Below, one piece after another: positions 48,730 to 60,720 of a stretch of DNA of 64,000 bases (its first letter is position 1; each line of letters starts with the position of its first letter). The position numbers were made by a program, and so were the translations under genes. The stretch covers positions 124,001 to 188,000 of the forward strand of contig NZ_KB907804.1 in the NCBI RefSeq assembly GCF_000382225.1. The letters run 5' to 3'. The notes under the pieces were generated by a model. The model saw only the letters and a list, made by a program, of their open reading frames with translations. It ran no database searches and had not been told where the DNA came from. This DNA is from Hymenobacter aerophilus DSM 13606. GTDB lineage: Bacteria > Bacteroidota > Bacteroidia > Cytophagales > Hymenobacteraceae.

Positions 48730-50319
48730 TTAGGGCCGGTCGAACCACAGGGGCTTGCCGATGTACTCGTCGTTGGTGGTGGCGCCGGCTTCGGCAAACT
48801 GGCGGGCCACTTCCTCGGGGTTGTACAGGGTTTCGGTGGCGCCCGGCAGCAGGCGGCGCGGGAAGCGCAGCTTGGGGTCGGGGTTGGCCGACAGAACCGG
48901 GTTTACGCTGTTGCCGGTGGGATACTGGAAGTTCACGTACACGTCGGAGTTGAAATCGTAGCGCCGCATATCAGTCCACGACTCGGGATTGAGGAATAGG
49001 GCAATGTACTTCTGCTCCATGATGGCGCGGGGCACAGCGGGGTTGGCAGACGAGGCCAGCTGCTCGGGCGTCTGGGCCACGGCGGCGCTGTTCAGGTAAG
49101 CCGTAATCTGGGCCGGCGTGATAGTGGGGAACGTCACGGCTGGCGCGGCAAAGGTGCCGCCTACCCCAATTTTGGTCATGTGCGCCCGGATTCCCTCCTT
49201 GTAGGCCATCAGGGCCCGGGCCTTGTTGCCGGCCTTGAAGGCGGCTTCGGCCTCAATGAACTTGAGCTCGTGGTAGGTAATCACCTCGAAGTAGCCCAGG
49301 TCGCGGGCGTACCAGCTGGCGTAAAAATCGGTGATGGTGCTGCCCGGCGTGAGGTTGGTGCCGGCCGGCGTGCCCGCGCCGGGAGCTGCCCCGGTGCTGG
49401 TAGTGGGCGCCATAATGCCGAAGCGCGGGTCGGTTACGCCCGGGAAGGTGGTGCCGTCGAGGTAGTCGATGAAGTTGTTCGAGAACGTGGCGGAGCCAAA
49501 GTTGGCGCGGGTGGTACCGAAGATGTTGGTAGTGTTCACCAACGGAGCCACGGCCGTCTGGAACTGTAGCTGGGCATCGTCGGCGGTGCTCGTAAAGCTC
49601 TTGTCTACCAGGGCTAGCACGGCGTTGGGGTCGTAGCTGGCCTTTTTGGTGAGGTGGTTGAGCTGCCGGGCCTTGAGCGAGTAGGCCAGCCGCACCCACT
49701 TATCCTTGTCTCCCTTATACAGAATGTCGCCACTCTCGCTGGGTGAACTGCTGTAGAAAGCGCGCTTGTTTTCGCTCGCGGGCTTGTTCATCTCCACAAT
49801 ACCCTCATCAAGCAGCTGGTTGATGGTGGCGTAGAGCTGCTCCTGCGAATCGTACTTGGGCTTGAAGTTGGCCCCGCCCTGGTAGGCCTCCGAGTAGGGC
49901 ACGTCGCCCATCATGTCGGTGAGGTGGGCCAGAATCAGGGCCTGCATAATCTTGCCCGCGCCCACGTAGTACGCCGAGCCCTCGGCCTCGGCCGCCTTTA
50001 TCATGGGCGGAATGTTGCCGCCCGACTGGAAGTAGGAGTAGTTGAACGTGTTGGTGCTCTGAGCGTTGGTGAAGCGGTACTGGTCGTTGCCGCCGCTGTT
50101 CACGGTGCGGCTCACAATGTACTGCTCGATGTAGGGCGTGCGCAGACTGGTGAACATCTGCGTTTGAATGCCGTTGCTGATGATGTTGGGCAGCAGGAAG
50201 TTGGGCGTAGTATCGGAGGGGTTGTTGGGGTTGTCGTTCACGTCGAGGAAACTCTCGCACGAACTCAACGCCCCGGCGCCACCCACAAGTAGCCCCAGAA
50301 ACAGAAGATACTTTTTCAT
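48730..50319 (-). CDS. SusD/RagB-family outer-membrane nutrient-binding lipoprotein
   Basis: 529 residues, lipobox ALSSC (Cys21), followed by the FLDVNDNPNNPSDTTPNFLLPN segment typical of the SusD-like_2 subfamily. Helical TPR-like parts and the C-terminal PESWTDMRRYDFNSD segment agree. It would form the lid on the SusC transporter encoded upstream. The ligand is unknown; this branch often handles peptides or N-linked-type glycans as well as polysaccharides. The ATG at 50319 gives the signal MKKYLLFLGLLVGG. Confidence 0.93.
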   Translation of the reverse strand: MKKYLLFLGLLVGGAGALSSCESFLDVNDNPNNPSDTTPNFLLPNIISNGIQTQMFTSLRTPYIEQYIVSRTVNSGGNDQYRFTNAQSTNTFNYSYFQSGGNIPPMIKAAEAEGSAYYVGAGKIMQALILAHLTDMMGDVPYSEAYQGGANFKPKYDSQEQLYATINQLLDEGIVEMNKPASENKRAFYSSSPSESGDILYKGDKDKWVRLAYSLKARQLNHLTKKASYDPNAVLALVDKSFTSTADDAQLQFQTAVAPLVNTTNIFGTTRANFGSATFSNNFIDYLDGTTFPGVTDPRFGIMAPTTSTGAAPGAGTPAGTNLTPGSTITDFYASWYARDLGYFEVITYHELKFIEAEAAFKAGNKARALMAYKEGIRAHMTKIGVGGTFAAPAVTFPTITPAQITAYLNSAAVAQTPEQLASSANPAVPRAIMEQKYIALFLNPESWTDMRRYDFNSDVYVNFQYPTGNSVNPVLSANPDPKLRFPRRLLPGATETLYNPEEVARQFAEAGATTNDEYIGKPLWFDRP

Positions 50320-50342
50320 CGGTTTAAGCAAATTAGTAGCGG

Positions 50343-50432
50343 TTAGCTGATGGCTATTAGCTGTTAGCTTTAACTGCTGGCCGGGCTTCTGCGGGAACAT
50401 TCCACGGAAAAGCTAACGGCTAACAGCTAACA
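50343..50432. repeat. Inverted GCTAACA/TTAGCTG heptad arrays between susC and susD
   Basis: TTAGCTG, ATGGCTA, TTAGCTG, TTAGCTT (50343-50370) opposes GCTAACG, GCTAACA, GCTAACA (50412-50432). One arm lies 24 bp upstream of the susD start, the other 9 bp from the susC stop. Confidence 0.85.
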
Positions 50433-50440
50433 GATCAAGA

Positions 50441-53400
50441 TTAAAATGTCACGCGCAGGCCCATGTCCACGCCGCGGGTGGCGGGCACGTTGCCGTAGTC
50501 GAAGCCGTTGGAGCCGCCGCCGCGCACGCCCGAGCCGGAAGCTGCCGTTTCGGGGTCGGCACCGCTGTACTTGGTGAGCAGCAGCAGGTTGCGGCCGGTT
50601 ACGTTCAGCTCCAGCCCCTTGATGACGCCGGTGCGCTCGAGCAGCGCGGCCGGCAGCGCGTAGCTGAGCGTGGCGTAGCGCAGGCGCGTCCAGGAGGCAT
50701 CCTCAATGTAGGGCGTGCCCACAGCACCCAGAATGTTCTGGTAGTAGCCCTGGGTTAGCTCGGCGGGGCGGGTGTTGGGCGAGTAGCTGCCGTCGGCGTT
50801 GGTCACCACGCCATCAAACACCACTTCCTTGTAGCGTTCGGCCGTGCGGGGCCCGGTGCCGGTGGTGGTGCTGTAGAGGTCGTTACCGTTCACCACTTTA
50901 CCGCCCACCCGGAAGTCAAGCAGGAAGCTCAGCCCCAGGCCCTTGTAGCTGAACGTGTTGGTGAACTGGGTGGTAAAGCGCGGGGCCCGGTTGCCCACGT
51001 AGGTGAAGGTGGTGCCCGGAATGGGGTAGCCGGTAGTGGGGTTGATGAGCAGCTTCCCGTAATCGGGGCTGTTGGGGTTGGTTACGCGCTGGAAGTCGTA
51101 GGCCGCAATGCCCGTAATCGGCCGCCCCAGAAAGGCGCCGCCCTGGTGCACGTTGGTAATAAAGGCATCCGACTGGAACACCACCGTCAGCGGGAAGGGC
51201 AGCGACTCGGTTTTGTTGGTGTTGTGGTAGAAGTTGGCCAGAATATCCCAGTTGAAGCCCGAGGCCGAGCGGATGGGCGAGCCGTTGAGCGTGATTTCCT
51301 GGCCTTCGTTGGTCACCACGCCGCCGTTGATGTACTGCAGAATAAAGCCCGTGGCCTGGCTTACGCGCGGGGCAATCAGCTGGTCGCTGGTGCGCGAGAA
51401 GTAGTAGTTGAAATCGAGACCCAGCCGGTTTTTAAGGAACTGCAGGTTGATGCCGGCCTCGTAGGAACGGGTCTGCTCGGGCTTGAGCAGGGGGTTGGAA
51501 CCGAAGAAGTCGTTGCGCGAGCCGCCCCCGATGTAGGTGTTGGTCGTCAGCGGCGACTGCACCCGGTAGGGGCCCGTGTCGCGGCCCACCTGGGCCACCG
51601 AGGCCCGCAGCTTGCCGTAGTTGAGGATGTTGTTCTGCTCCAGGCCCAGCGTGCGGGTAAACTCGTAGCCCAGCGCCGCCGAGCCGTAGCCGAATCCCTT
51701 ACCGAAAATCTTGCCCTCATCAGGCCGCGGCAGCGTTGAGGAGCGGTCGTAGCGGCCCTGCAATTCCACTGTCACCTGGTCGAGGAACGTGGCGCTGAGC
51801 TGGGCAAAGTTGCCAATCAGCCGCCGCATGGCCACGCGTTGCAGCGCGCCCCGGTTCACGGTGTTATTGATGCTGATAAAGTCCGGGTTCTGAAAAATCA
51901 GGCCTGTGTAGTCCACCGCTTCGTCGCGGCTGTGCTCAATGGTGTTGCCCAGCACCAGCGAGCCGCGCAGGTTTTCGCTGAACGTGTGCCGGAACGAGGC
52001 CAGGGTGGTAGCCGTAATCAGCCGGTTCAGGTCCACGGTTTCGGCAATGCCGCCGTTCTGGTTGCCCACCTGCGAAGTGCCCACCGCCCGCACCGAAGTC
52101 GAGTGCGTGCTGGCTACGTCGGTGCCGATGTTGTGGCTCAGCGTCAGGAAGGGCAGCACCTTGAAGTTGAGCTGGGTGTTGCCCAAAAAGCGGTTGGTGC
52201 GGTCGGTTTGGGGGTTGAAGCGGGCCGACCAGTAGGGGTTGTCGGCGTCGGCGTCGGTGCCGTTGTTGGGCGGCAGCAGGCGGCGGCGGGTGCCGTCGGC
52301 ATTCAGGTAGTTGCGGGCGTCGTCGTTGCCGGGCCAGTTCAGCAAGCTCAGCAGAAAGCCGCCCGTCGAGCCATACAGGCCCGGCCCCTGCAGGGTGCGC
52401 CGCCCGCCCGAGTTCAGGTACTGGGCCGACGCCGAAACATCAAACTTGGGTGAGAGCTGGGCCGTGCCCGACAGGCGCACCGTGGTTTTATCGTACTTGT
52501 TTTCGGGCGTCACACCGCTCTGGTCGAGCCGCGAGGCCGATACGAAAAACGTGGCCTTCTCGGTGCCGCCCGACATATTCAGGAAGTTCTGGAAGGCGTA
52601 GCCCTTCTCAAAGAAGTTCTCCACGTTGTCGTACCGCGGCTGGCCCGGCGTAAAGCGTGGCCCCCACGAGTTGCGGGTAGTGGCATCGAACACGCCGCCC
52701 GAGCCCTGCTGGTACTGGTCCTGGGTTTTGGGCAGCCGGTTCACCTCATCCACCGAAAACTGCGTGCGGTAGCTGATGGTGGTGCGGCCGGCGGTGCCTT
52801 TTTTGGTGGTGATAACCACAGCCCCGTTGGCGGCGCGCAGGCCGTAGAGGGCGGCGGCGGCCGGGCCTTTCAGCACCGTCATGCTGGCAATATCTTCGGG
52901 GTTGAGGTCGCCGGCGCGGTTGGGCGTGCCCACCGAGCGGCCCAGCAGGCCGTTGAACTGCGAGCCCCCGCCCGGCGCCGTGCTCTCCTGAAACGACGAG
53001 TTGTCCATAATCATCCCGTCGATGATGAACAGCGGCTGGTTGTCGCCGTCGAGCGAGGTGCCGCCCCGGATGACGATGGCCGTGCCCTCGCCCGGCGAGC
53101 CGCCCGAGGAGGTGATGTTGACGCCCGCCACCTTGCCCTGCAGCGCGTTCACGATGTTGGTCTGGCGCGAGTCGATGATGTCCTTGGCCTTCACCTCCTG
53201 CACCGCCGTCACGATGTCGCGCCGGTCCTGGGCAATGTTGTAGCCGGTAATCACCACATCGTTGAGGGCCGTGGTGTTCTCCTTGAGGGCAATGCTGATA
53301 GGCCCTTCGCCGGCCTCCACGGCCCGCTCCTGCGTGGTGTAGCCGATAAAGCTGAACGAGAGCGTGCTGCCAACGGGCGCCGCTACCGAGAAGCGGCCTT

Positions 53401-53590
53401 CCACGTCGGTGGTGGCGCCAATGGTGGTTCCCTTTACGAGCACTGTTACGCCGGGCAGTGGCGAGCGGTCGAGGGCGGCCGTCACGACGCCCGTGACGGT
53501 GCGTTGCGCCGGGGTTTGAGCCCGAACCGCCTGCGGTGCCAGGGCCAGCGCGGCCCCCAGCGCGGGGGCCAGCCAGTAGAGTTTCTGCAT
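50441..53590 (-). CDS. SusC/RagA-family TonB-dependent outer-membrane transporter
   Basis: 1049 residues: signal peptide to about residue 26 (QAVRAQ), a CarboxypepD_reg-like Ig domain (TGVVTAALDRSPLPGVTVLVKG), then the TonB-box/plug region with NDVVITGYNIAQDRRDIVTAV and the SusC signature GVNITSSGGSPGEGTAIVIRGG, and a 22-strand barrel ending in the aromatic-terminal GLRVTF. The ATG at 53590 is preferred over 53629. With SusD it would import a surface-bound nutrient using the Ton system. The nature of the nutrient is unknown, but the divergent acetyltransferase-like gene suggests a glycan. Confidence 0.95.
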   Translation of the reverse strand: MQKLYWLAPALGAALALAPQAVRAQTPAQRTVTGVVTAALDRSPLPGVTVLVKGTTIGATTDVEGRFSVAAPVGSTLSFSFIGYTTQERAVEAGEGPISIALKENTTALNDVVITGYNIAQDRRDIVTAVQEVKAKDIIDSRQTNIVNALQGKVAGVNITSSGGSPGEGTAIVIRGGTSLDGDNQPLFIIDGMIMDNSSFQESTAPGGGSQFNGLLGRSVGTPNRAGDLNPEDIASMTVLKGPAAAALYGLRAANGAVVITTKKGTAGRTTISYRTQFSVDEVNRLPKTQDQYQQGSGGVFDATTRNSWGPRFTPGQPRYDNVENFFEKGYAFQNFLNMSGGTEKATFFVSASRLDQSGVTPENKYDKTTVRLSGTAQLSPKFDVSASAQYLNSGGRRTLQGPGLYGSTGGFLLSLLNWPGNDDARNYLNADGTRRRLLPPNNGTDADADNPYWSARFNPQTDRTNRFLGNTQLNFKVLPFLTLSHNIGTDVASTHSTSVRAVGTSQVGNQNGGIAETVDLNRLITATTLASFRHTFSENLRGSLVLGNTIEHSRDEAVDYTGLIFQNPDFISINNTVNRGALQRVAMRRLIGNFAQLSATFLDQVTVELQGRYDRSSTLPRPDEGKIFGKGFGYGSAALGYEFTRTLGLEQNNILNYGKLRASVAQVGRDTGPYRVQSPLTTNTYIGGGSRNDFFGSNPLLKPEQTRSYEAGINLQFLKNRLGLDFNYYFSRTSDQLIAPRVSQATGFILQYINGGVVTNEGQEITLNGSPIRSASGFNWDILANFYHNTNKTESLPFPLTVVFQSDAFITNVHQGGAFLGRPITGIAAYDFQRVTNPNSPDYGKLLINPTTGYPIPGTTFTYVGNRAPRFTTQFTNTFSYKGLGLSFLLDFRVGGKVVNGNDLYSTTTGTGPRTAERYKEVVFDGVVTNADGSYSPNTRPAELTQGYYQNILGAVGTPYIEDASWTRLRYATLSYALPAALLERTGVIKGLELNVTGRNLLLLTKYSGADPETAASGSGVRGGGSNGFDYGNVPATRGVDMGLRVTF

Positions 53591-53846
53591 GGTGAAGGGA
53601 GAAGAGAGGTGGGAAAATAGCGCCGCCACCGGCTAAAGCAGGCTGATGTACTGGATATAAAAGGCCCGGATAAAGCGGTCCGAGCGGCCTGTAAGGGTAC
53701 GAATATGCTGATAAAGTTGAAAAAGGACTAGGTTTAGCCAAAGTATATTGTTCGGCTGCCCGGCCAGCGGCTACCCGGCCGGCGGGCTACGGCAGGCCGC
53801 GCCCGGTATCAGCCGCCGCCGGCCGCTGGTCTTTTCTCTGTTCACC

Positions 53847-55022
53847 ATGACAACTGCCACCACCCAGGCTGCTCTCGAAACCACTGGCGCCCAGCCGCTG
53901 GCCGAGGCCTCACAGCCGGCCCGCCTCATCAGCCTCGACGTGTTCCGGGGCCTCACGGTGGCAGCCATGATTCTGGTGAACAACCCCGGCGACTGGGGCC
54001 ACATCTACGCCCCGCTGGAGCATGCCAAATGGCACGGCTGCACGCCCACCGATCTGATTTTCCCGTTTTTCCTGTTCATCGTGGGCGTCAGCATCAGCTA
54101 TGCCCTGAGTGCGGCCCGGCAGCAGTCGGCCACCCACGGCGCGGCCATGCTGCGGGTGCTGCGGCGGGCAGCCGTGCTGTTCGGGCTGGGGCTGCTGATG
54201 GCGCTCTACCCGAAGTTCGAATTGGCCACGGTGCGCATTCCGGGGGTGCTGGCGCGCATTTCGTGGGTGTTTCTGGCCTGCGGAATCCTGTTCCTGAAAA
54301 CCAGCCGCCGCCAGCAACTCGGGCTGCTGGTGCTGTTGCTGGTGGGCTACAACGGGCTGCTGCAGCTCGTGCCGGTGCCCGGTTTCGGCCCGGCCAACCT
54401 TCAGCCCGAAACCAACCTCGGCGCCTGGCTCGACCGGGCGGTGTTCAGCGAAGCGCACCTCTGGAAGCAAAGCCGCACCTGGGACCCCGAGGGCCTGCTG
54501 GGCACGCTGCCGGCCATTGCCACCGGCCTGCTCGGGATGCTGACGGGCCAGCTGCTGCGCCGCCGCGAGCTGGAGCCGGCTGTGCGGGTGGCCCAACTGT
54601 TTGTGGCCGCCACCGGCCTTATCGTGGCGGGACTCATCTGGAATGCGTGGTTTCCCATCAACAAAAGCCTCTGGACCAGCTCTTACGTGCTCTACACCGG
54701 CGGGCTGGCCACGGCCGCGCTGGCGCTGCTCTACTGGCTCTGCGACGTGCAGGGCCACCGCGGCTGGTGGACGACCGTGGGCCAGGTGTACGGCGTGAAT
54801 GCCATTACCGTGTTTTTCCTCTCAGGCATCGTGGCCAAAACGCTGGGCGCTATCAAGGTCACAGCCGCCAACGTGTCGCTCAAAACCTGGCTCTACAACA
54901 CATTCTTCACGCCCTATTTCAGCCCCGTCAACGCCTCGCTGGCCGGGGCGCTGGTGTGTGTGCTCATCTGGTTTGGCGTGCTGTGGCTGATGTACCGCAA
55001 AGGCGTTATCATCAAGGTATGA
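53847..55022 (+). CDS. HGSNAT/DUF5009-like multi-span acyltransferase
   Basis: 391 residues, with roughly nine to ten hydrophobic segments. The N-terminal SLDVFRGLTVAAMILVNNPG and the WHGCTPTDLIFPFFLFIVGVSIS motifs, with the catalytic His (in AKWHGCT), match the heparan-alpha-glucosaminide N-acetyltransferase/YeiB-like family. The protein would transfer acyl groups across the membrane to a sugar. Divergent from SusC with a 256-bp shared gap (53591-53846). A role in the same glycan pathway is inferred only from location. Confidence 0.85.
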   Translation: MTTATTQAALETTGAQPLAEASQPARLISLDVFRGLTVAAMILVNNPGDWGHIYAPLEHAKWHGCTPTDLIFPFFLFIVGVSISYALSAARQQSATHGAAMLRVLRRAAVLFGLGLLMALYPKFELATVRIPGVLARISWVFLACGILFLKTSRRQQLGLLVLLLVGYNGLLQLVPVPGFGPANLQPETNLGAWLDRAVFSEAHLWKQSRTWDPEGLLGTLPAIATGLLGMLTGQLLRRRELEPAVRVAQLFVAATGLIVAGLIWNAWFPINKSLWTSSYVLYTGGLATAALALLYWLCDVQGHRGWWTTVGQVYGVNAITVFFLSGIVAKTLGAIKVTAANVSLKTWLYNTFFTPYFSPVNASLAGALVCVLIWFGVLWLMYRKGVIIKV

Positions 55023-55057
55023 TTTAGGGAATGAGTTGATAGAAACCGTCTGTCAAC

Positions 55058-56686
55058 TCATTCCCCAAACGAATACCCCGCGAAATCCTCGCGCAACTGG
55101 GTTTTGCGGATTTTGCCAGTGGCCGTGTGGGGCAGCTCGTCCACGAATTCCACGGCCTCGGGCACCCACCACTTGGCCACTTTGCCTTCGTAGAACGCCA
55201 GCAGCTCCTCGGCTGAAACTGCCATACCGGGCCGGCGCACGACCACCAGCAGCGGCCGCTCGCTCCATTTGGGGTGGGGGCGGCCAATCACGGCGGCTTC
55301 GGCCACGGCGGGGTGGCCCACGGCCAGGTTTTCCAGCGCGATGCTCGAAATCCACTCGCCGCCCGACTTTATCACGTCCTTGCTGCGGTCGGTTATCTGC
55401 ATGAAGCCGGCCGCATCGATGGTGGCCACGTCGCCGGTGCTGAACCAGCCGTCGGGCGTGAGCTGGCCGGGCTCGTCGGTGCCGAAGTAGTCGGCTACCA
55501 CCCAGGCGCCGCGCACCAGCAGGTCGCCGAAGGCCACGCCGTCGTGGGGCAGCTCCTGGCCGGCGTCGTCCACAATCTTCATATCCACCCCGTAAATCAC
55601 GCGGCCCTGCTTGGCCAGCAACTCCGCTTGCTCGGCGGCGCTCAGGCCCAGCTGCTGGGGCTTGAGGGTGCTCACGGTGCCGAGGGGCGAGGTTTCGGTC
55701 ATGCCCCAGGCGTGGCGGATTTCCACATTCAGCTCGTCGCCAAAGGCCTTTAGTAGCGCCGGCGGGCAGGCCGCGCCGCCCACAATCATCTTGCGCAGCG
55801 TACTGAACTGCAATTCCTTGTCGCGCATAAAGGCCAGCAGCCCCAGCCAGATGGTAGGCACACCGGCCGAAAACGTCACGCCTTCCTGCTCGAACAGCTC
55901 GTAAAGGCTGGCCGCATCCAGCCCCGGGCCGGGCAGCACCAGCTTGCAGCCTAACATGGGGGCGAGATACGGAATGCCCCAGGCATTGACGTGGAACATG
56001 GGCACGACGGGCAAAATCACGTCGCGGGCCGAGCAATTGAAGCAGTCGGGCAGGCCAGCGGCGAAGGTGTGCAGCAGCGTGGAACGGTGGGAGTACAGCA
56101 CGCCTTTGGGCTCAGCGGTAGTGCCCGAAGTGTAGCAGAGCGAGGAAGCCGTATTCTCATCGAACTCCGGCCACGCAAACTCATCCGATTCGGCGTCGAG
56201 CAGGTCTTCGTAGCAGCGCAAATCGGGCAGCGTGGTGGTTTCGGGCATGTGGGCCCGGCCCGTCATCAGCACCCAGGCGCGCACGCCGGGGCAGCCGGGC
56301 GCCAGCTTTTCGGCCAGCGGCAAAAAGGTCAGGTCGAAGAAAATGGCTTGGTCCTGGGCGTGGCCGATGATATAGGTGAGCTGGCCGGCAAACAGGCGCG
56401 GGTTGATGGTGTGACACACCGCGCCCAGGCCCGACACGGCGTAGTACAGCTCCAGATGCCGGTGGTTGTTCCAGGCCAGCGTACCCACCCGGTCGCCGGG
56501 CTGAATGCCGAGGCGGCCCAGCACGTTGGCCAGCTGCTGGCTCCGGCGGCCCAGCCCGGCGTAGGTGTAGCGGTGCAGGCCGCCCTCGGCCAGCCGGCTC
56601 ACAATCTCAGTGTCGGCGTGCCACTTTTCGGCGTGTTCGAGCAGCCCGGCAATGCGCAGGGGCTGGTGCATCATGGGTCCTACCAT
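55058..56686 (-). CDS. Acyl-CoA synthetase (AMP-forming), medium/long chain type
   Basis: 542 residues of the ANL superfamily. The AMP/P-loop motif is [11 protein letters not shown] (185-195), followed by [31 protein letters not shown] ([10 protein letters not shown] here), [12 protein letters not shown] and the catalytic C-terminal Lys in [14 protein letters not shown]. This pattern fits fatty-acid CoA ligases such as AlkK types. It probably activates exogenous or recycled fatty acids. In-frame ATGs at residues 1, 5 and 6 make the exact start uncertain by a few residues. The next gene is the GxxExxY cassette. Confidence 0.92.
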   Translation of the reverse strand: MVGPMMHQPLRIAGLLEHAEKWHADTEIVSRLAEGGLHRYTYAGLGRRSQQLANVLGRLGIQPGDRVGTLAWNNHRHLELYYAVSGLGAVCHTINPRLFAGQLTYIIGHAQDQAIFFDLTFLPLAEKLAPGCPGVRAWVLMTGRAHMPETTTLPDLRCYEDLLDAESDEFAWPEFDENTASSLCYTSGTTAEPKGVLYSHRSTLLHTFAAGLPDCFNCSARDVILPVVPMFHVNAWGIPYLAPMLGCKLVLPGPGLDAASLYELFEQEGVTFSAGVPTIWLGLLAFMRDKELQFSTLRKMIVGGAACPPALLKAFGDELNVEIRHAWGMTETSPLGTVSTLKPQQLGLSAAEQAELLAKQGRVIYGVDMKIVDDAGQELPHDGVAFGDLLVRGAWVVADYFGTDEPGQLTPDGWFSTGDVATIDAAGFMQITDRSKDVIKSGGEWISSIALENLAVGHPAVAEAAVIGRPHPKWSERPLLVVVRRPGMAVSAEELLAFYEGKVAKWWVPEAVEFVDELPHTATGKIRKTQLREDFAGYSFGE

Positions 56687-56700
56687 CGTATCGTTCCTTT

Positions 56701-57199
56701 AGCTTTCACGCAGTGTCTCGGGGTGGGTGACGCGGTGTCTCGCAGTGCCGTTCTTACAGGCCGTTTACCAATCGGTGCATGTGGTCTTTGAGGTGGGCGA
56801 CGTTGAAGTTAATGAGCTGGCCGAGCTTCAGGCCGGAAAGCTTAAGATACGTTAGCAGCTGTTTGAAGTGGACTTCCTGCAGGGTTTCTACCGATTTGAT
56901 TTCGACGATAACCTTGCCCTCAACTACTAAATCAAGCCGAAAGCCTGCTTCCATCTGCACGCCGGCATACACCATCGGCAACGCCAACTGCGTTTGTACC
57001 AGCAGCCCCACTTGGCGCAATTCATGCGCCAGCGCCACCTCATACACCGATTCCAGCAGACCCGGCCCCAGAGCCGAATGCACCTTGAAAGCGGCCTTTC
57101 TTACCTCGAAAGAAACGTCATTCTCCTGCATAGATGTAGAATGTAAGAACGACACTGCGCTACCCTGCGTCACCCACCCCGAGACACTGCGTGAAAGCT
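56701..57199. mobile_element. GxxExxY cassette with 58-nt terminal inverted repeats
   Basis: Inverted repeats at 56701-56758 and 57142-57199 (AGCTTTCACGCAGTGTCTCG... at the outer end, ...GTTCTTACA at the inner) enclose a single gene. The GxxExxY stop codon lies within the left repeat and its start lies 10 bp from the right one. The whole 499-bp unit sits between the acyl-CoA ligase start and the NagZ-fusion stop. No transposase is present, so any mobility would depend on one in trans. Confidence 0.75.
56754..57131 (-). CDS. GxxExxY protein (PD-(D/E)XK-like)
   Basis: 125 residues from the ATG at 57131. The name-giving G24-x-x-E27-x-x-Y30 motif (GLLESVYE) is present, and the C-terminal half shows the nuclease-like D...E-x-K signature in FRLDLVVEGKVIVEIKSVE. 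The family is widespread in Bacteroidota with no assigned function. The upstream ATG at 57173 would begin inside the terminal repeat. The TAA stop is inside the left repeat, so gene and repeat form a unit. Confidence 0.9.
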   Translation of the reverse strand: MQENDVSFEVRKAAFKVHSALGPGLLESVYEVALAHELRQVGLLVQTQLALPMVYAGVQMEAGFRLDLVVEGKVIVEIKSVETLQEVHFKQLLTYLKLSGLKLGQLINFNVAHLKDHMHRLVNGL

Positions 57200-57207
57200 A
57201 CAAAGAA

Positions 57208-60297
<3,090 letters not shown>

Positions 60298-60398
60298 GGC
60301 GGCAGGGGTTAAGGCGCCAATTTACGCTATGCGCCCGTAGGCCGGTAAATTTCCCGCCGCCCGACCTCACATTTTCCGCGCGGGCCGGTTACTTGCCC

Positions 60399-60539
60399 AT
60401 GCCAGAAACTCCCGAGCCCCGCCGTGCCTACCACTCCAACGGCGACGTGCGCCTGTTCAAATTCCTGGGCATCGGCCTGGGCTGCGCCTTTACGGCCGGC
60501 CTGGTGCTGCTGGCGGTGGTGCTGTATTTTAGTTTATGA
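60399..60539 (+). CDS. 46-residue small membrane protein
   Basis: A short frame starting MPETPEPRRAYHSNGDVRLF and followed by one long hydrophobic segment (about residues 22-44), ending in YFSL. Codon use is like real genes. There is no near homologue I can name. Its stop TGA is followed directly by a heptad array. Real or not cannot be proved from sequence, but a single strongly hydrophobic helix following a charged start is in its favour. Confidence 0.55.
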   Translation: MPETPEPRRAYHSNGDVRLFKFLGIGLGCAFTAGLVLLAVVLYFSL

Positions 60540-60543
60540 GGCG

Positions 60544-60720
60544 GTTAGGTGTTAGGGACTTAGGTGTTAGGTCTTAGAACTGTTCTGTCATCCTGACGAA
60601 GGAAGGACCTTATCACGCAGGAGCAGCCGTAGCAACGACTTCTGCCTACGTAATAAGGTCCTTCCTTCGTCAGGATGACAGAACGGTTCTAAGACCTAAG
60701 TCCCTAAATCCTAATATCTA
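60544..60720. repeat. Inverted repeat (GTCATCCTGACG family) with TTAGGTG heptads
   Basis: The core arms read GTCATCCTGACGAAGGAAGG and complement (60586-60681). The flanks are GTTAGGT, GTTAGGG, an 8-mer, GTTAGGT, CTTAGAA (60544-60579) and TTCTAAG, ACCTAAG, TCCCTAA, ATCCTAA, TATCTA (60687-60720). The left flank has exactly one additional heptad relative to the right. The element runs from 4 bp after one stop codon to the next, overlapping the second, so it fills the convergent gap. Confidence 0.92.
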
